DNA of 64,000 nt from contig JACKOQ010000003.1 of the NCBI GenBank assembly GCA_024234215.1, positions 186,001-250,000 of the forward strand, in the 5' to 3' direction. The translations under genes were made by a program, and so were the position numbers. Below, piece by piece: positions 42,180-50,013 of the stretch (position 1 is the stretch's first letter; every line of letters begins with the position of its first letter). Below the pieces are notes generated by a model. It worked only from the letters and a program-made list of their open reading frames with translations, had not been told where the DNA came from and ran no database searches. The stretch comes from Pseudomonadales bacterium. Its GTDB lineage: Bacteria; Pseudomonadota; Gammaproteobacteria; Pseudomonadales; UBA5862.

Positions 42180-42953
42180 TCAGCCCTGTTGCTCGCCGCC
42201 ATCCTGACAGTCGACGGCGCAACTGCCGCACTGCGCATCGCTGCCATCGGCCGCCGGATTGGGCAACAGCGCGGTTTCGAGCCGGTCGATGCGCTCCAGC
42301 AGACAGGCGAGTGCCTTGCCAACCGGATCGGGCATCAGGTGGTGGTCGAGATCGATGCCCTGTCGGGTGATGCGGCGGCGGTCGATCGGCAGCACCACCC
42401 GCCCGGGAATGCCAACCACGGTGGCCTCGGCCGGCACATCCTGGGTCACCACCGCATTGGCACCGATCCGGGCATGGTGGCCGATGGTGATCGGCCCGAG
42501 AATCTTGGCGCCGGCCCCCACCAGCACGCCATCGGCCAGCGTCGGATGGCGCTTGCCACCGCTGGCGGAGACCCCGCCCAGGGTCACGCCGTGATAGAGG
42601 GTCACGTCATCGCCAATCTCGGCCGTTTCACCGATTACCACGCCGCAGCCATGGTCGATGAAGAGGCGGCGGCCGATGGTGGCGCCGGGATGGATGTCGA
42701 TCTGGGTCAGGGCGCGCGCGACGAAGCTGAGCCAGCGGGCCAGGTAGCGCCAGTGCCCACACCACAGCCGATGGGCCAGGCGATGGATCAGCAGCGCATG
42801 CAGACCCGGGTAGGTGGTCAGCACCTCGAACCTGCCGCGGGCCGCCGGATCGCGGCTGAAGACGCAGTCGATCTCCTCGCGCAGCCGCCGGAACAGCCGC
42901 GGGCGGGGCAGTGCCGCGTCCGACATGCCACTCAACCGTGCAGAGTCACGCAT
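42180..42953 (-). CDS. cysE: Serine O-acetyltransferase CysE, nif-associated
   Basis: Makes O-acetylserine for cysteine synthesis, supplying sulfur for Fe-S clusters. The 257 residues have the left-handed beta-helix repeats (IHPGATIGRRLFIDHGCGVVIG, ITIGHHARIGANAVV), the catalytic YHGVTLGG and GKRHP, and a C-terminal tail with several cysteines (CGSCAVDC) that ordinary CysE lacks. ATG 42953 has GGAG at a good distance and overlaps nifV by 22 nt. The context makes it the dedicated nif cysE, as in Azotobacter. Confidence 0.93.
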   Translation of the reverse strand: MRDSARLSGMSDAALPRPRLFRRLREEIDCVFSRDPAARGRFEVLTTYPGLHALLIHRLAHRLWCGHWRYLARWLSFVARALTQIDIHPGATIGRRLFIDHGCGVVIGETAEIGDDVTLYHGVTLGGVSASGGKRHPTLADGVLVGAGAKILGPITIGHHARIGANAVVTQDVPAEATVVGIPGRVVLPIDRRRITRQGIDLDHHLMPDPVGKALACLLERIDRLETALLPNPAADGSDAQCGSCAVDCQDGGEQQG

Positions 42954-44092
42954 GGGCTGCTCTCCAGATAGAACCGTTTCAGCTCGCTGGGGGTGGGCGC
43001 CTGCTTGGTTGCCGACGCATGGTCACGGACCCGTGACAGCATCTGCCCGGTCTGCCGTTCGTCCAGCACGATGCCAAGCTGCTGGTAGGCGCGCCGGACC
43101 GCGCTGCCGCCCGAGTGCTTGCCGAGCACGATGGTGTGGGTGCGCCCCACCACCTCCGGGTCGAAACCCTGATAGATGTCGGCCCGCTTGAGCAGTCCAT
43201 CGACATGGATGCCGGCCTCATGGGTGAAGACCGCCGCACCGACGATGCTCTTGTTCGCAGAGACCGGGCGTCCGGAGGCCAGACTGACCAGCTGCGAAAT
43301 GGCCGGAAAAGCGCGACTGTCGATGCCGGTCTCGTGGCCATGGATCACCCGCAGCGCCATCACCACCTCTTCGAGCGGCGCATTGCCGGCCCGCTCTCCC
43401 AACCCATTGACGGTGGTGTTGATGTGGCTGGCACCGGCCAGCACCGCCGCCACCGTGTTGGCGGTGGCCATGCCGAGGTCGTCATGGGCATGCATCTCGA
43501 TGCCGATGTCGACCACCCGCACCAGCCGCTGCACATGGGTCAGGGTGGCAAAGGGGTCGAGCAGTCCAAGGGTGTCGGCGAAGCGAAAGCGGCTGGCACC
43601 GGCGGCCTGAGCGGCCTCGGCGACACGCAGCAGAAAGTCGGGGTCGGCCCGCGACGCATCCTCACCACCCACCGACACCTCGAACCCCAGATCGAGCGCC
43701 CGTGGTACCAGTTGGGCAATCTGTGCCAGCACCCAGTCCCGGTCACGGGCGAGCTTGTGCTCGATGTGAAAATCGGAGACCGGAATCGACAGGTTGAGAA
43801 TCTGCACCGGACATGCGGCAGCTGCCGCGATGTCGGCCGCGCACATCCGCCCCCAGGCCATCAGCCGCACCGGCAGCCGCAACGCGGCGATCGCCGCCAG
43901 CGCTTCGCGCTCTTCGCCTCCCATGATCGGAATGCCCGCCTCCAGCTCCGGCACCCCGGCCTCGGCCAGCGCCCGGGCGATGGCCAGCCGCTCTTGCAGC
44001 GTGAAGACCACCGACGCGGTCTGTTCACCATCACGCAGGGTGGTGTCATTGATGATGACCCGCCGATCGATGGCCAGTGTGGGTTCGGACAT
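42932..44092 (-). CDS. nifV: Homocitrate synthase NifV
   Basis: Condenses acetyl-CoA and 2-oxoglutarate to homocitrate, the organic ligand of FeMo-cofactor. The 386-residue TIM-barrel protein has INDTTLRDGEQT at its start (metal-binding Asp), EMHAHDDLGMATANT (metal His pair) and NTTVNGLGERAGN (the DRE-TIM signature). First gene of the nifV-cysE-nifW-fixABCX operon, with its own sigma-54 promoter and NifA site. Confidence 0.96.
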   Translation of the reverse strand: MSEPTLAIDRRVIINDTTLRDGEQTASVVFTLQERLAIARALAEAGVPELEAGIPIMGGEEREALAAIAALRLPVRLMAWGRMCAADIAAAAACPVQILNLSIPVSDFHIEHKLARDRDWVLAQIAQLVPRALDLGFEVSVGGEDASRADPDFLLRVAEAAQAAGASRFRFADTLGLLDPFATLTHVQRLVRVVDIGIEMHAHDDLGMATANTVAAVLAGASHINTTVNGLGERAGNAPLEEVVMALRVIHGHETGIDSRAFPAISQLVSLASGRPVSANKSIVGAAVFTHEAGIHVDGLLKRADIYQGFDPEVVGRTHTIVLGKHSGGSAVRRAYQQLGIVLDERQTGQMLSRVRDHASATKQAPTPSELKRFYLESSPCVTLHG

Positions 44093-44132
44093 GACAGATG
44101 GTCCATTGAATGAAGAGACTCAACAGGGGTTC

Positions 44133-44148
44133 AGCAATGACCATGCCA
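44133..44148 (-). promoter_or_regulatory. Sigma-54 promoter of the nifV operon
   Basis: On the minus strand TGGCAT-GGTCA-TTGCT has a perfect -12 box and one mismatch in the -24 box. The inferred mRNA start is about 30 nt before nifV. Confidence 0.85.
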
Positions 44149-44230
44149 TGCGCCGCATCTCTGTTTTTGTCTTTTTATTTCATCATGTTGCACAGATGGC
44201 GCCATTTCGACGACCGACAAATGTCGTCAT

Positions 44231-44246
44231 TGTCGCCTTTGCGACA
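44231..44246. promoter_or_regulatory. NifA upstream activator site of the nifV operon
   Basis: TGTCGCCTTTGCGACA is a perfect TGT-N10-ACA and also an extended palindrome TGTCGC-N4-GCGACA. It lies about 90 bp upstream of the nifV -24 element, the normal distance for NifA looping. The 44093-44422 gap holds nothing else that I recognise. Confidence 0.88.
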
Positions 44247-44422
44247 GTGGCTGCTGTCGATGATGCCGGGGCTCTTCGAAAGCTGTCTGGCCCGGCGCCG
44301 CTTCACTGCGGGGAGGTGGTTACAGAGGGCGAACCGCATGAGGACCGGGCAGGCCCGGTGTGCGGAACAACCTGGAATCTTGCGTTGCCGTGAATCGCTC
44401 GCTGCGAACGGCGCCTGACGCT

Positions 44423-44761
44423 TCAGCCGCTTTCGTGGACGAAGTTGAGCGTATAACGCGGGATTTCGATCACCAGATCCTGCTGTCCCATGCGTGCCTG
44501 ACAGCCGAGGCGCGAGCAGGCTTCGAGCCCCCAGGCCTTGCCGAGCTGGTCCTCCTCTTCCTCCTTCGCCATCGGCAGGGAGTCGAACCCCTGGCGGATG
44601 ATGAGATGACAGGTGGTACAGACGCAGGCTTTTTCGCAGGCATGGGGAAGCGCCACCCCCTGCCGCAGCAGCAGGTCGCTGAGTCTGGCGCCGGGGGTGG
44701 CCTCGAAACTGATCTGCCGGGGCGAGAGCGCTTCGTGGGGCAACAGGGTGATGGTCGGCAT
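44423..44761 (-). CDS. fdx: ISC-type [2Fe-2S] ferredoxin
   Basis: A 112-residue adrenodoxin-type ferredoxin giving electrons to cluster assembly on IscU. Ligands are in HACEKACVCTTCHL (three cysteines) with the fourth in CSRLGCQA. EEEEDQLGKAWG is the conserved ISC Fdx segment. ATG 44761 follows GAGGAG. Last gene of the isc operon, 44 nt after hscA. It belongs to the nif-linked set since the operon begins at a sigma-54 promoter. Confidence 0.95.
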   Translation of the reverse strand: MPTITLLPHEALSPRQISFEATPGARLSDLLLRQGVALPHACEKACVCTTCHLIIRQGFDSLPMAKEEEEDQLGKAWGLEACSRLGCQARMGQQDLVIEIPRYTLNFVHESG

Positions 44762-44805
44762 GGTCACTCCTCGTCGGTGGCTTCAGTCGCCCATTCGGTC
44801 CGGGC

Positions 44806-46674
44806 TCAGAGCTCCGCCGCAAGCTCTGCCGCGTGTCGACCTGCCAGCGCCTGATGGATGGCGGCATTCATGCGGCGGGCGGCGAACTCATCGGTCTCGC
44901 GCTGCAACAGCTCGATGCACTGCGTGATCCCGGCGCGCTCGGCCGTGGCCAGCGCCGCTTCGAGCCGCTGCATCTGCTGCTCGATCAGACGCTGCTCATC
45001 CGGCGAGAGCAGCGCCCGGTCGCTGCCGAGCGCAGACCGGGCCGCCTCCAGCAACCGCTCTCCTTCGAGTTTCTGCTCGCGCAACATCCGCACTGCGGCA
45101 TCCTCGCGGGCATGCTCGCGGGAGTCGCGCAGCATCCGCACCACCTCCTGCTCATCCAGGCCGTAGGCGGGCTTGACCAGCACTTCGGTCGTCACCCCGC
45201 TGTGCTGCTCGCAGGCGGAAACGGTGAGCAGCCCATCGGCATCGATCTGGAAGGTGACCCGAATGCGCGCCGCACCCGCCGCCATCGGCGGAATGCCGCG
45301 CAACTCACAGCGCGCCAGCGACCGGCAGAGCTCGACCTGTTCCCGCTCGCCCTGCAGCACATGCAGCGTGATGGCACTCTGCCCATCCTTGAAGGTGGTG
45401 AACTCCTGGGCCCGCGCGGTCGGCAGGGTGCTGTTGCGCGGAATGATCTTCTCCACCAGACCGCCCATGGTCTCGATGCCGAGCGACAGTGGCGTCACAT
45501 CGAGCAGCAGCCAGCCGTCGGTACGGTTGCCGGCCAGTGCATCGGCCTGAATCGCGGCACCAAGCGCCACCACGGTATCGGGGTCGAGGCGGGTCAGCGG
45601 CTGCTGGCCAAAAAGGCGGGCCACGGCCTGGCGAATCGCCGGCATGCGGGTGGCGCCGCCCACCAGCACGACACCCTGAATTTCATGGGTGCCAACGCCG
45701 GCATCACGCAGTGCCCGACGCACCGGCAGCAGCGTTCTCTCCACCAGTCCGGCACAGAGTTCGTCGAAGGTCGCCCGCTCCAGCATGAAGCCCAGCAGCG
45801 TCCCATCCGCCAGCGTGGCATCGATCACCACCCCCGCCGCGCTGCTCAGTGCCTCCTTGGCTTCTCGCGCCTTGGCCAGCAACAGGGCCGAATCACCGGC
45901 ATCGAGCCGGGCCAGATTGACCTGGGAGAGCATCCACTGATAGATGCAGAGGTCGAAATCATCGCCACCCAGCGCCGAATCGCCGCTGGTGGCCAACACC
46001 TCGAACAGGCCACGGTGCAGTCGCAGCAGCGAGAAGTCGAAGGTGCCGCCCCCCAGGTCATAGATCGCATAGAGCCCCTCCACCGACTGGTCGAGGCCAT
46101 AGGCCACCGCGGCGGCGGTCGGTTCGTTGAGCAGCCGCAGCACATCGATGCCAGCCAGCCGGGCGGCATCCTTGGTGGCCTGGCGCTGCGCCTCGTCGAA
46201 ATAGGCCGGCACGGTGATGACGGCACCGAACAGCTCGCCGCCCAGACGCTGTTCGGCACGCAACCGCAATGCCTGCAGCAGGTCGGCGGAGACCTCCAGC
46301 GGCGTTTTCACACCGGCGGCGGTTTCGATGCGGACCATGCCGGGGCGGTCGACGAACCGGTAGTGGCGACGGGCCGCCATCGACAGGTCGTCAAGCTCGC
46401 GGCCCATGAAGCGTTTGATCGAGACCAGGGTGTTGCAGGGGTCGCTGCGCTGATGTGCCTGGGCGGCATGGCCCACCACACTGCTGCCATCCGACCGATA
46501 GTGCACCACCGAGGGCAACAGCACACGCCCCGCCTCATCGCTCAGCAGTTCTCCCGCACCGTTGCGGACGGTGGCCACCAGCGAGTTGGTGGTGCCCAGG
46601 TCGATGCCGATCACCCAGCGCTGGCTGTGCGGTGCAGTGCTTCGACCCGGTTCGGCGATCTGTAACAGTGCCAT
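44806..46674 (-). CDS. hscA: HscA, Hsp70 chaperone for Fe-S assembly
   Basis: Releases the [2Fe-2S] cluster from IscU with ATP hydrolysis. The 622 residues have the Hsp70 nucleotide domain (GIDLGTTNSLVATV at about 23, VPAYFDEAQRQATKDA, YDLGGGTFDFSLL, VLVGGATRMPAIR) and a substrate domain with a helical lid. The lack of the EEVD-like DnaK tail and the place beside hscB identify HscA. It follows hscB with a 3-nt gap. Confidence 0.96.
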   Translation of the reverse strand: MALLQIAEPGRSTAPHSQRWVIGIDLGTTNSLVATVRNGAGELLSDEAGRVLLPSVVHYRSDGSSVVGHAAQAHQRSDPCNTLVSIKRFMGRELDDLSMAARRHYRFVDRPGMVRIETAAGVKTPLEVSADLLQALRLRAEQRLGGELFGAVITVPAYFDEAQRQATKDAARLAGIDVLRLLNEPTAAAVAYGLDQSVEGLYAIYDLGGGTFDFSLLRLHRGLFEVLATSGDSALGGDDFDLCIYQWMLSQVNLARLDAGDSALLLAKAREAKEALSSAAGVVIDATLADGTLLGFMLERATFDELCAGLVERTLLPVRRALRDAGVGTHEIQGVVLVGGATRMPAIRQAVARLFGQQPLTRLDPDTVVALGAAIQADALAGNRTDGWLLLDVTPLSLGIETMGGLVEKIIPRNSTLPTARAQEFTTFKDGQSAITLHVLQGEREQVELCRSLARCELRGIPPMAAGAARIRVTFQIDADGLLTVSACEQHSGVTTEVLVKPAYGLDEQEVVRMLRDSREHAREDAAVRMLREQKLEGERLLEAARSALGSDRALLSPDEQRLIEQQMQRLEAALATAERAGITQCIELLQRETDEFAARRMNAAIHQALAGRHAAELAAEL

Positions 46675-46677
46675 GTT

Positions 46678-47238
46678 CTACTCCAGCGCCAGTCTGGCCT
46701 CATCGATCGCGGTGATCAGCTTGTGGATGCAGTTGAGTTTGCACACCAGCTCGGCGGCGCCGGCCGCATCGCCCTCGACATCGAGCCGAACGGCAAGCTG
46801 GCCATGCAGGGCAAAGCGCTCCGCGCAGAGCAGCGTCTGCAACTGTCCCAGTGCCGCCCCATCACGCTGGCGTCTGGCCTGGCCGAGCTGTTCGTGCCAA
46901 TCCATCTGCTGCAGCAGGAAATTCGCCGGCAGCACGGCGGATTCGCTCAGTGCCACCATGCCGTGACGCAGCCGCAGCAGGTAGCAGGCGCGCTCGAGCG
47001 GGTTCCTGAGGGTCTGATAGGCCTCATTGGCGCGGGTGGCCCACTGCAGGGCGAGACGCTGCTCGGTGACGCTGCCACCGGCATGGCGGTCGGGATGCAC
47101 CTGGCTCTGAAGCTGGCGATAGGCCGCCGCCAGCCGGACGCTGTCGAGCTGGAACCGCACCGGCAGACCGAAGAGCGCGAAGTGATCGTCAGCCACCGCG
47201 CTGCGCTGTGCCGCGCCCTGCTGCGTCAGGGCGTTCAT
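46678..47238 (-). CDS. hscB: HscB, J-domain co-chaperone
   Basis: A 186-residue J protein that brings IscU to HscA. The J domain occupies residues 5-75: DHFALFGLPVRFQLD, then the HPD tripeptide in QVHPDRHAGGS. The C-terminal three-helix bundle binds IscU. ATG 47238 overlaps the iscA stop by 4 nt. Confidence 0.94.
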   Translation of the reverse strand: MNALTQQGAAQRSAVADDHFALFGLPVRFQLDSVRLAAAYRQLQSQVHPDRHAGGSVTEQRLALQWATRANEAYQTLRNPLERACYLLRLRHGMVALSESAVLPANFLLQQMDWHEQLGQARRQRDGAALGQLQTLLCAERFALHGQLAVRLDVEGDAAGAAELVCKLNCIHKLITAIDEARLALE

Positions 47239-47558
47239 AGCGTGAAGCTCTCGCCGCAACCGCAGTGGTTGGCGGCATTGGGGTTGTTGAAGGCAAAGCC
47301 TTCGTTGAGCCCCTCACGGACGAAATCGAGTTCGGTGCCCTCGATGTAGACCAGACTGCCCGGGTCCACCAGCAGGGTGATGCCACGGCTCTCGAAGCAC
47401 AGGTCATCGGGACTGGCCAGATCGACGAATTCGAGCAGATAGGACATTCCGGAGCAGCCGCTGGGGCGAACGCCGATGCGCAGGCCGATGCCTGCACCAC
47501 GCTGGTCGAGGAATCTCCTCACCTGCCTGGCGGCGCTTTCGGTCAGGGTGATCGACAT
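47235..47558 (-). CDS. iscA: IscA-type iron-sulfur carrier
   Basis: A 107-residue A-type carrier with the three conserved cysteines: PSGCSGMSYLLEF (about residue 35) and CGCGESF at the C-terminus. LTESAARQVRRFLDQRG is the usual start. The GAGG before ATG 47558 fixes the start. It overlaps hscB by 4 nt. Confidence 0.94.
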   Translation of the reverse strand: MSITLTESAARQVRRFLDQRGAGIGLRIGVRPSGCSGMSYLLEFVDLASPDDLCFESRGITLLVDPGSLVYIEGTELDFVREGLNEGFAFNNPNAANHCGCGESFTL

Positions 47559-47575
47559 GGCGGAACCTCGCACTC

Positions 47576-47944
47576 TCAGGTGGCGAACGACTTGCCGCAA
47601 CCACAGCTGGTCTTGGCATTGGGGTTCTTGATCACGAAACGTGACCCATCGAGCCCATCGTGAAAGTCGATCTCGGCCCCGACCAGATAGGAGAGGCTCA
47701 GCGGATCGATCAGCAGCTGCACACCATGCCGATCGAATGCGGTGTCCTCTTCATCGGCCTGGTCATCGAAGCTGAAACCATACTGAAAACCGGAGCATCC
47801 GCCACCGGAGACCGTGACCCGCAGCTTCAGCTCCGGGCAGCCCTCCTCGGCAATCATCTCCCTGACCTTGCTGGCGGCACGCTCGGTGAACATCAACTGC
47901 GCCGCGGGCGATGCCAGCGTTGGATCGACGACTTCTGTCTGCAT
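47576..47944 (-). CDS. ErpA-like A-type iron-sulfur carrier
   Basis: A second A-type carrier (122 residues) in the same operon. GGGCSGFQYGFSFDDQADEEDT and CGCGKSF hold the three cysteines; the motif FQYGF.FD and the N-terminal extension are those of ErpA. AGGAG precedes ATG 47944. In E. coli erpA is unlinked to isc, so its insertion between iscU and iscA is a rearrangement that fits a cluster-supply operon dedicated to nitrogenase. Confidence 0.85.
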   Translation of the reverse strand: MQTEVVDPTLASPAAQLMFTERAASKVREMIAEEGCPELKLRVTVSGGGCSGFQYGFSFDDQADEEDTAFDRHGVQLLIDPLSLSYLVGAEIDFHDGLDGSRFVIKNPNAKTSCGCGKSFAT

Positions 47945-47955
47945 GGGGGTGACTC

Positions 47956-48390
47956 CTAGGAGGCGGCCGTAAGCCGGGTGATCTCGGTGGCCCCGGCCGT
48001 TTCGACGCCGGCAGGCCGTTTGCTCTGGTAATCCTCGATCGCCGCCTTGATCGCATCCTCGGCCAGCACCGAGCAGTGCACCTTCACCGGTGGCAGCGCC
48101 AGTTCATCGGCAATCTCGCGGTTTTTGATCTGCATCGCCTCGCTCAGTGTCCGCCCCTTGAGCCACTCGGTCACCAGCGAACTGGAGGCGATGGCACTGC
48201 CGCAGCCGTAGGTCTTGAAGCGCGCATCCTCGATGATGCCGACCTCGTTGACCTTGATCTGCAACCGCATCACGTCACCGCAGGCCGGCGCGCCCACCAT
48301 GCCGGTGCCGACACTGGCATCCTCCTGGTCGAGAACGCCGACATTGCGCGGGTTCTCGTAGTGGTCCATCAACTTGTCGCTGTACGCCAT
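47956..48390 (-). CDS. iscU: IscU Fe-S scaffold
   Basis: The scaffold on which IscS sulfur and iron form [2Fe-2S]. The 144 residues have all three ligand cysteines (GAPACGDV, TYGCGSAIASSS, VHCSVLAED) and the HscA-recognition motif LPPVK just before the third. It lacks the NifU C-terminal domains, so it is IscU and not NifU. A C-terminal extension of about 16 residues after YQSKRP is unusual. AGGAG precedes ATG 48390. Confidence 0.95.
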   Translation of the reverse strand: MAYSDKLMDHYENPRNVGVLDQEDASVGTGMVGAPACGDVMRLQIKVNEVGIIEDARFKTYGCGSAIASSSLVTEWLKGRTLSEAMQIKNREIADELALPPVKVHCSVLAEDAIKAAIEDYQSKRPAGVETAGATEITRLTAAS

Positions 48391-48423
48391 CGTTCTGACT
48401 CCTGAAAAAGAGGGGGATTAGGG

Positions 48424-49692
48424 TCAATGCGCTGCCCAGCTCACGCTGTTCAGGTCGATGCCCTGCTGGTGCATGTCCCACAGCGGCGACAGCGCGCGCA
48501 GCCGCTCCACACCCGCCCGGACCGTGACCAGCGCATGGTCGATCTCCGCGGCAGTGGTGAAGCGTCCGAGCGAGAAACGGATCGAGCTGTGCGCCAGCTC
48601 ATCGCTGAGCCCCAGCGCGCGCAGCACATAGGAGGGTTCGAGGCTGGCCGAGGTGCAGGCCGAGCCACTGGAGACCGCCAGCTCCTTGATCGCCATCATC
48701 AGCGACTCCCCTTCGATGAAATTGAAGCTGACGTTGAGCGTGTGCGGCACCCGCTGCTGCGGATCACCATTGAGATGGACCTCGCCGATCTGCATCAGCC
48801 CCGCCAACATGCGGTCACGCAGCGCGGTGATGCGGGCACTGTCGGCCGCCATCTCCTGTTTCGCCAGGCGAAAGGCTTCACCCATGCCGACGATCTGATG
48901 GGTGGCCAGCGTGCCCGAGCGCATGCCGCGCTCGTGGCCACCGCCATGCATCTGCGCCTCGATGCGCACCCGCGGCTTGCGCCGGACGTAAAGCGCGCCG
49001 ATCCCCTTGGGGCCGTAGCTCTTGTGGGCCGAGAACGACATCAGATCGACCGGCAGTTCGGCCAGGTCGATCCCGACCTTGCCGGTGGACTGGGCGGCGT
49101 CGACATGGAACAGCACGCCATGCTGACGACAGATCGCGCCCAGACTGGCGATGTCCTGAACGACGCCGATCTCGTTGTTGACGTGCATCACCGACGCCAG
49201 CGTGGTGTCGGGTCGGATCGCCTCGGCGAACTGCTGCGGATCGATCAGACCATTCGATTGCGGAGCGAGATAGGTCACCTCGAAGCCGAACCGCTCCAGT
49301 TCGCGAAAACTGTCGAGAACCGCCTTGTGTTCGGTCTTCACCGTCAGCAGGTGTCGCCCCCGGTTCTGATGAAAATGGGCGGCGCCCTTGATGGCCAGGT
49401 TGTCCGACTCGGTGGCGCCCGAGGTCCAGACGATCTCGCGCGGTTCACAGTTGACCAGCGCCGCGACCTCGGCGCGCGCCGCTTCGATCGCCGCCTCGGC
49501 CTGCCAGCCGAGGCGGTGCGAACGGCTCGCCGCATTGCCGAAATTTCCGGTCAGAAAGGGCAGCATCTTCGCCACCACCCGCGGATCGATCGGCGTGGTG
49601 GCAGCGTAGTCGAGATAGATCGGCTGCTTCGAAGAGGTCGGCGCGTTCGGTGATCTCACTGATTCCATCCCCTCTGCCCTCAACGGATTCAC
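48424..49692 (-). CDS. iscS: Cysteine desulfurase IscS, nif-linked
   Basis: A PLP enzyme that takes sulfur from cysteine for cluster assembly. The 422 residues show IYLDYAATTPIDP, the PLP lysine in SFSAHKSYGPKG, the His in TVKTEHKAVLDS and the catalytic Cys loop SSGSACTSASLEPSYVLRALG, which is the IscS (not NifS) type. A start at 49692 or at the ATG at 49668 is possible; neither ribosome site is strong. First gene of the isc operon, directly behind a sigma-54 promoter and the NifA site it shares with nifA. No iscR is present. Confidence 0.92.
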   Translation of the reverse strand: MNPLRAEGMESVRSPNAPTSSKQPIYLDYAATTPIDPRVVAKMLPFLTGNFGNAASRSHRLGWQAEAAIEAARAEVAALVNCEPREIVWTSGATESDNLAIKGAAHFHQNRGRHLLTVKTEHKAVLDSFRELERFGFEVTYLAPQSNGLIDPQQFAEAIRPDTTLASVMHVNNEIGVVQDIASLGAICRQHGVLFHVDAAQSTGKVGIDLAELPVDLMSFSAHKSYGPKGIGALYVRRKPRVRIEAQMHGGGHERGMRSGTLATHQIVGMGEAFRLAKQEMAADSARITALRDRMLAGLMQIGEVHLNGDPQQRVPHTLNVSFNFIEGESLMMAIKELAVSSGSACTSASLEPSYVLRALGLSDELAHSSIRFSLGRFTTAAEIDHALVTVRAGVERLRALSPLWDMHQQGIDLNSVSWAAH

Positions 49693-49721
49693 TCAATGCA
49701 TGGCGTGGTCAATCCTGGCAA

Positions 49722-49737
49722 TGCCGCTTTCGTGCCA
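49722..49737 (-). promoter_or_regulatory. Sigma-54 promoter of the isc operon
   Basis: On the minus strand TGGCAC-GAAAG-CGGCA has a perfect -24 box and correct spacing, with two mismatches in the -12 box. The mRNA start would be about 18 nt before codon 1 at 49692, or further from the ATG at 49668. Confidence 0.68.
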
Positions 49738-49813
49738 TCTCATAAAAACAATTATTTTCAATAGGTTGTCGAAACATGACCCCGAAACCGCAATGTCGCT
49801 GACCCGACACTCC

Positions 49814-49829
49814 TGTCAGCTTTGGAACA
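49814..49829. promoter_or_regulatory. NifA upstream activator site shared by iscS and nifA
   Basis: TGTCAGCTTTGGAACA is a perfect TGT-N10-ACA. It lies midway between divergent sigma-54 promoters, about 80 bp from that of iscS and about 120 bp from that of nifA. Confidence 0.72.
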
Positions 49830-49940
49830 ACGAATCCTCCATGAATCAGGCCAGACGAAGGGCGCCGTTGCATTTGCTTGCGCGGCAACTGGCGCGCCGC
49901 ACGCTGAGTGCCCGACGCAGCAGAGCGCCTTTTCGAGAAG

Positions 49941-49956
49941 TGGAGCGCAATTTGCA
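49941..49956 (+). promoter_or_regulatory. Sigma-54 promoter of nifA
   Basis: TGGAGC-GCAAT-TTGCA has a perfect -12 box, correct spacing and two mismatches within the less conserved end of the -24 box. It implies autoactivation of nifA or activation by another sigma-54 activator. The inferred mRNA start is about 45 nt before nifA. Confidence 0.65.
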
Positions 49957-50013
49957 GTATCCAACCTGTCAGGCAAAGCAGTTCAACAGATGGCACGCCC
50001 GGAGTGACTCAAG

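Noticed and set aside
47576..48390. iscU plus the A-type carrier as a split NifU
   Set aside because: IscU has its own start, stop and LPPVK motif, and the neighbouring frame is a complete ErpA-like carrier, so neither is a NifU domain.
49890..49905. TGGCGC-N5-ACGCT as a nifA promoter
   Set aside because: The -12 element is poor. TGGAGC-N5-TTGCA at 49941-49956 is a better match and closer to the start.
49997..50012. TGGCAC just before nifA as a -24 box
   Set aside because: The GC of a -12 box is missing at the required spacing and the start codon would be too close.
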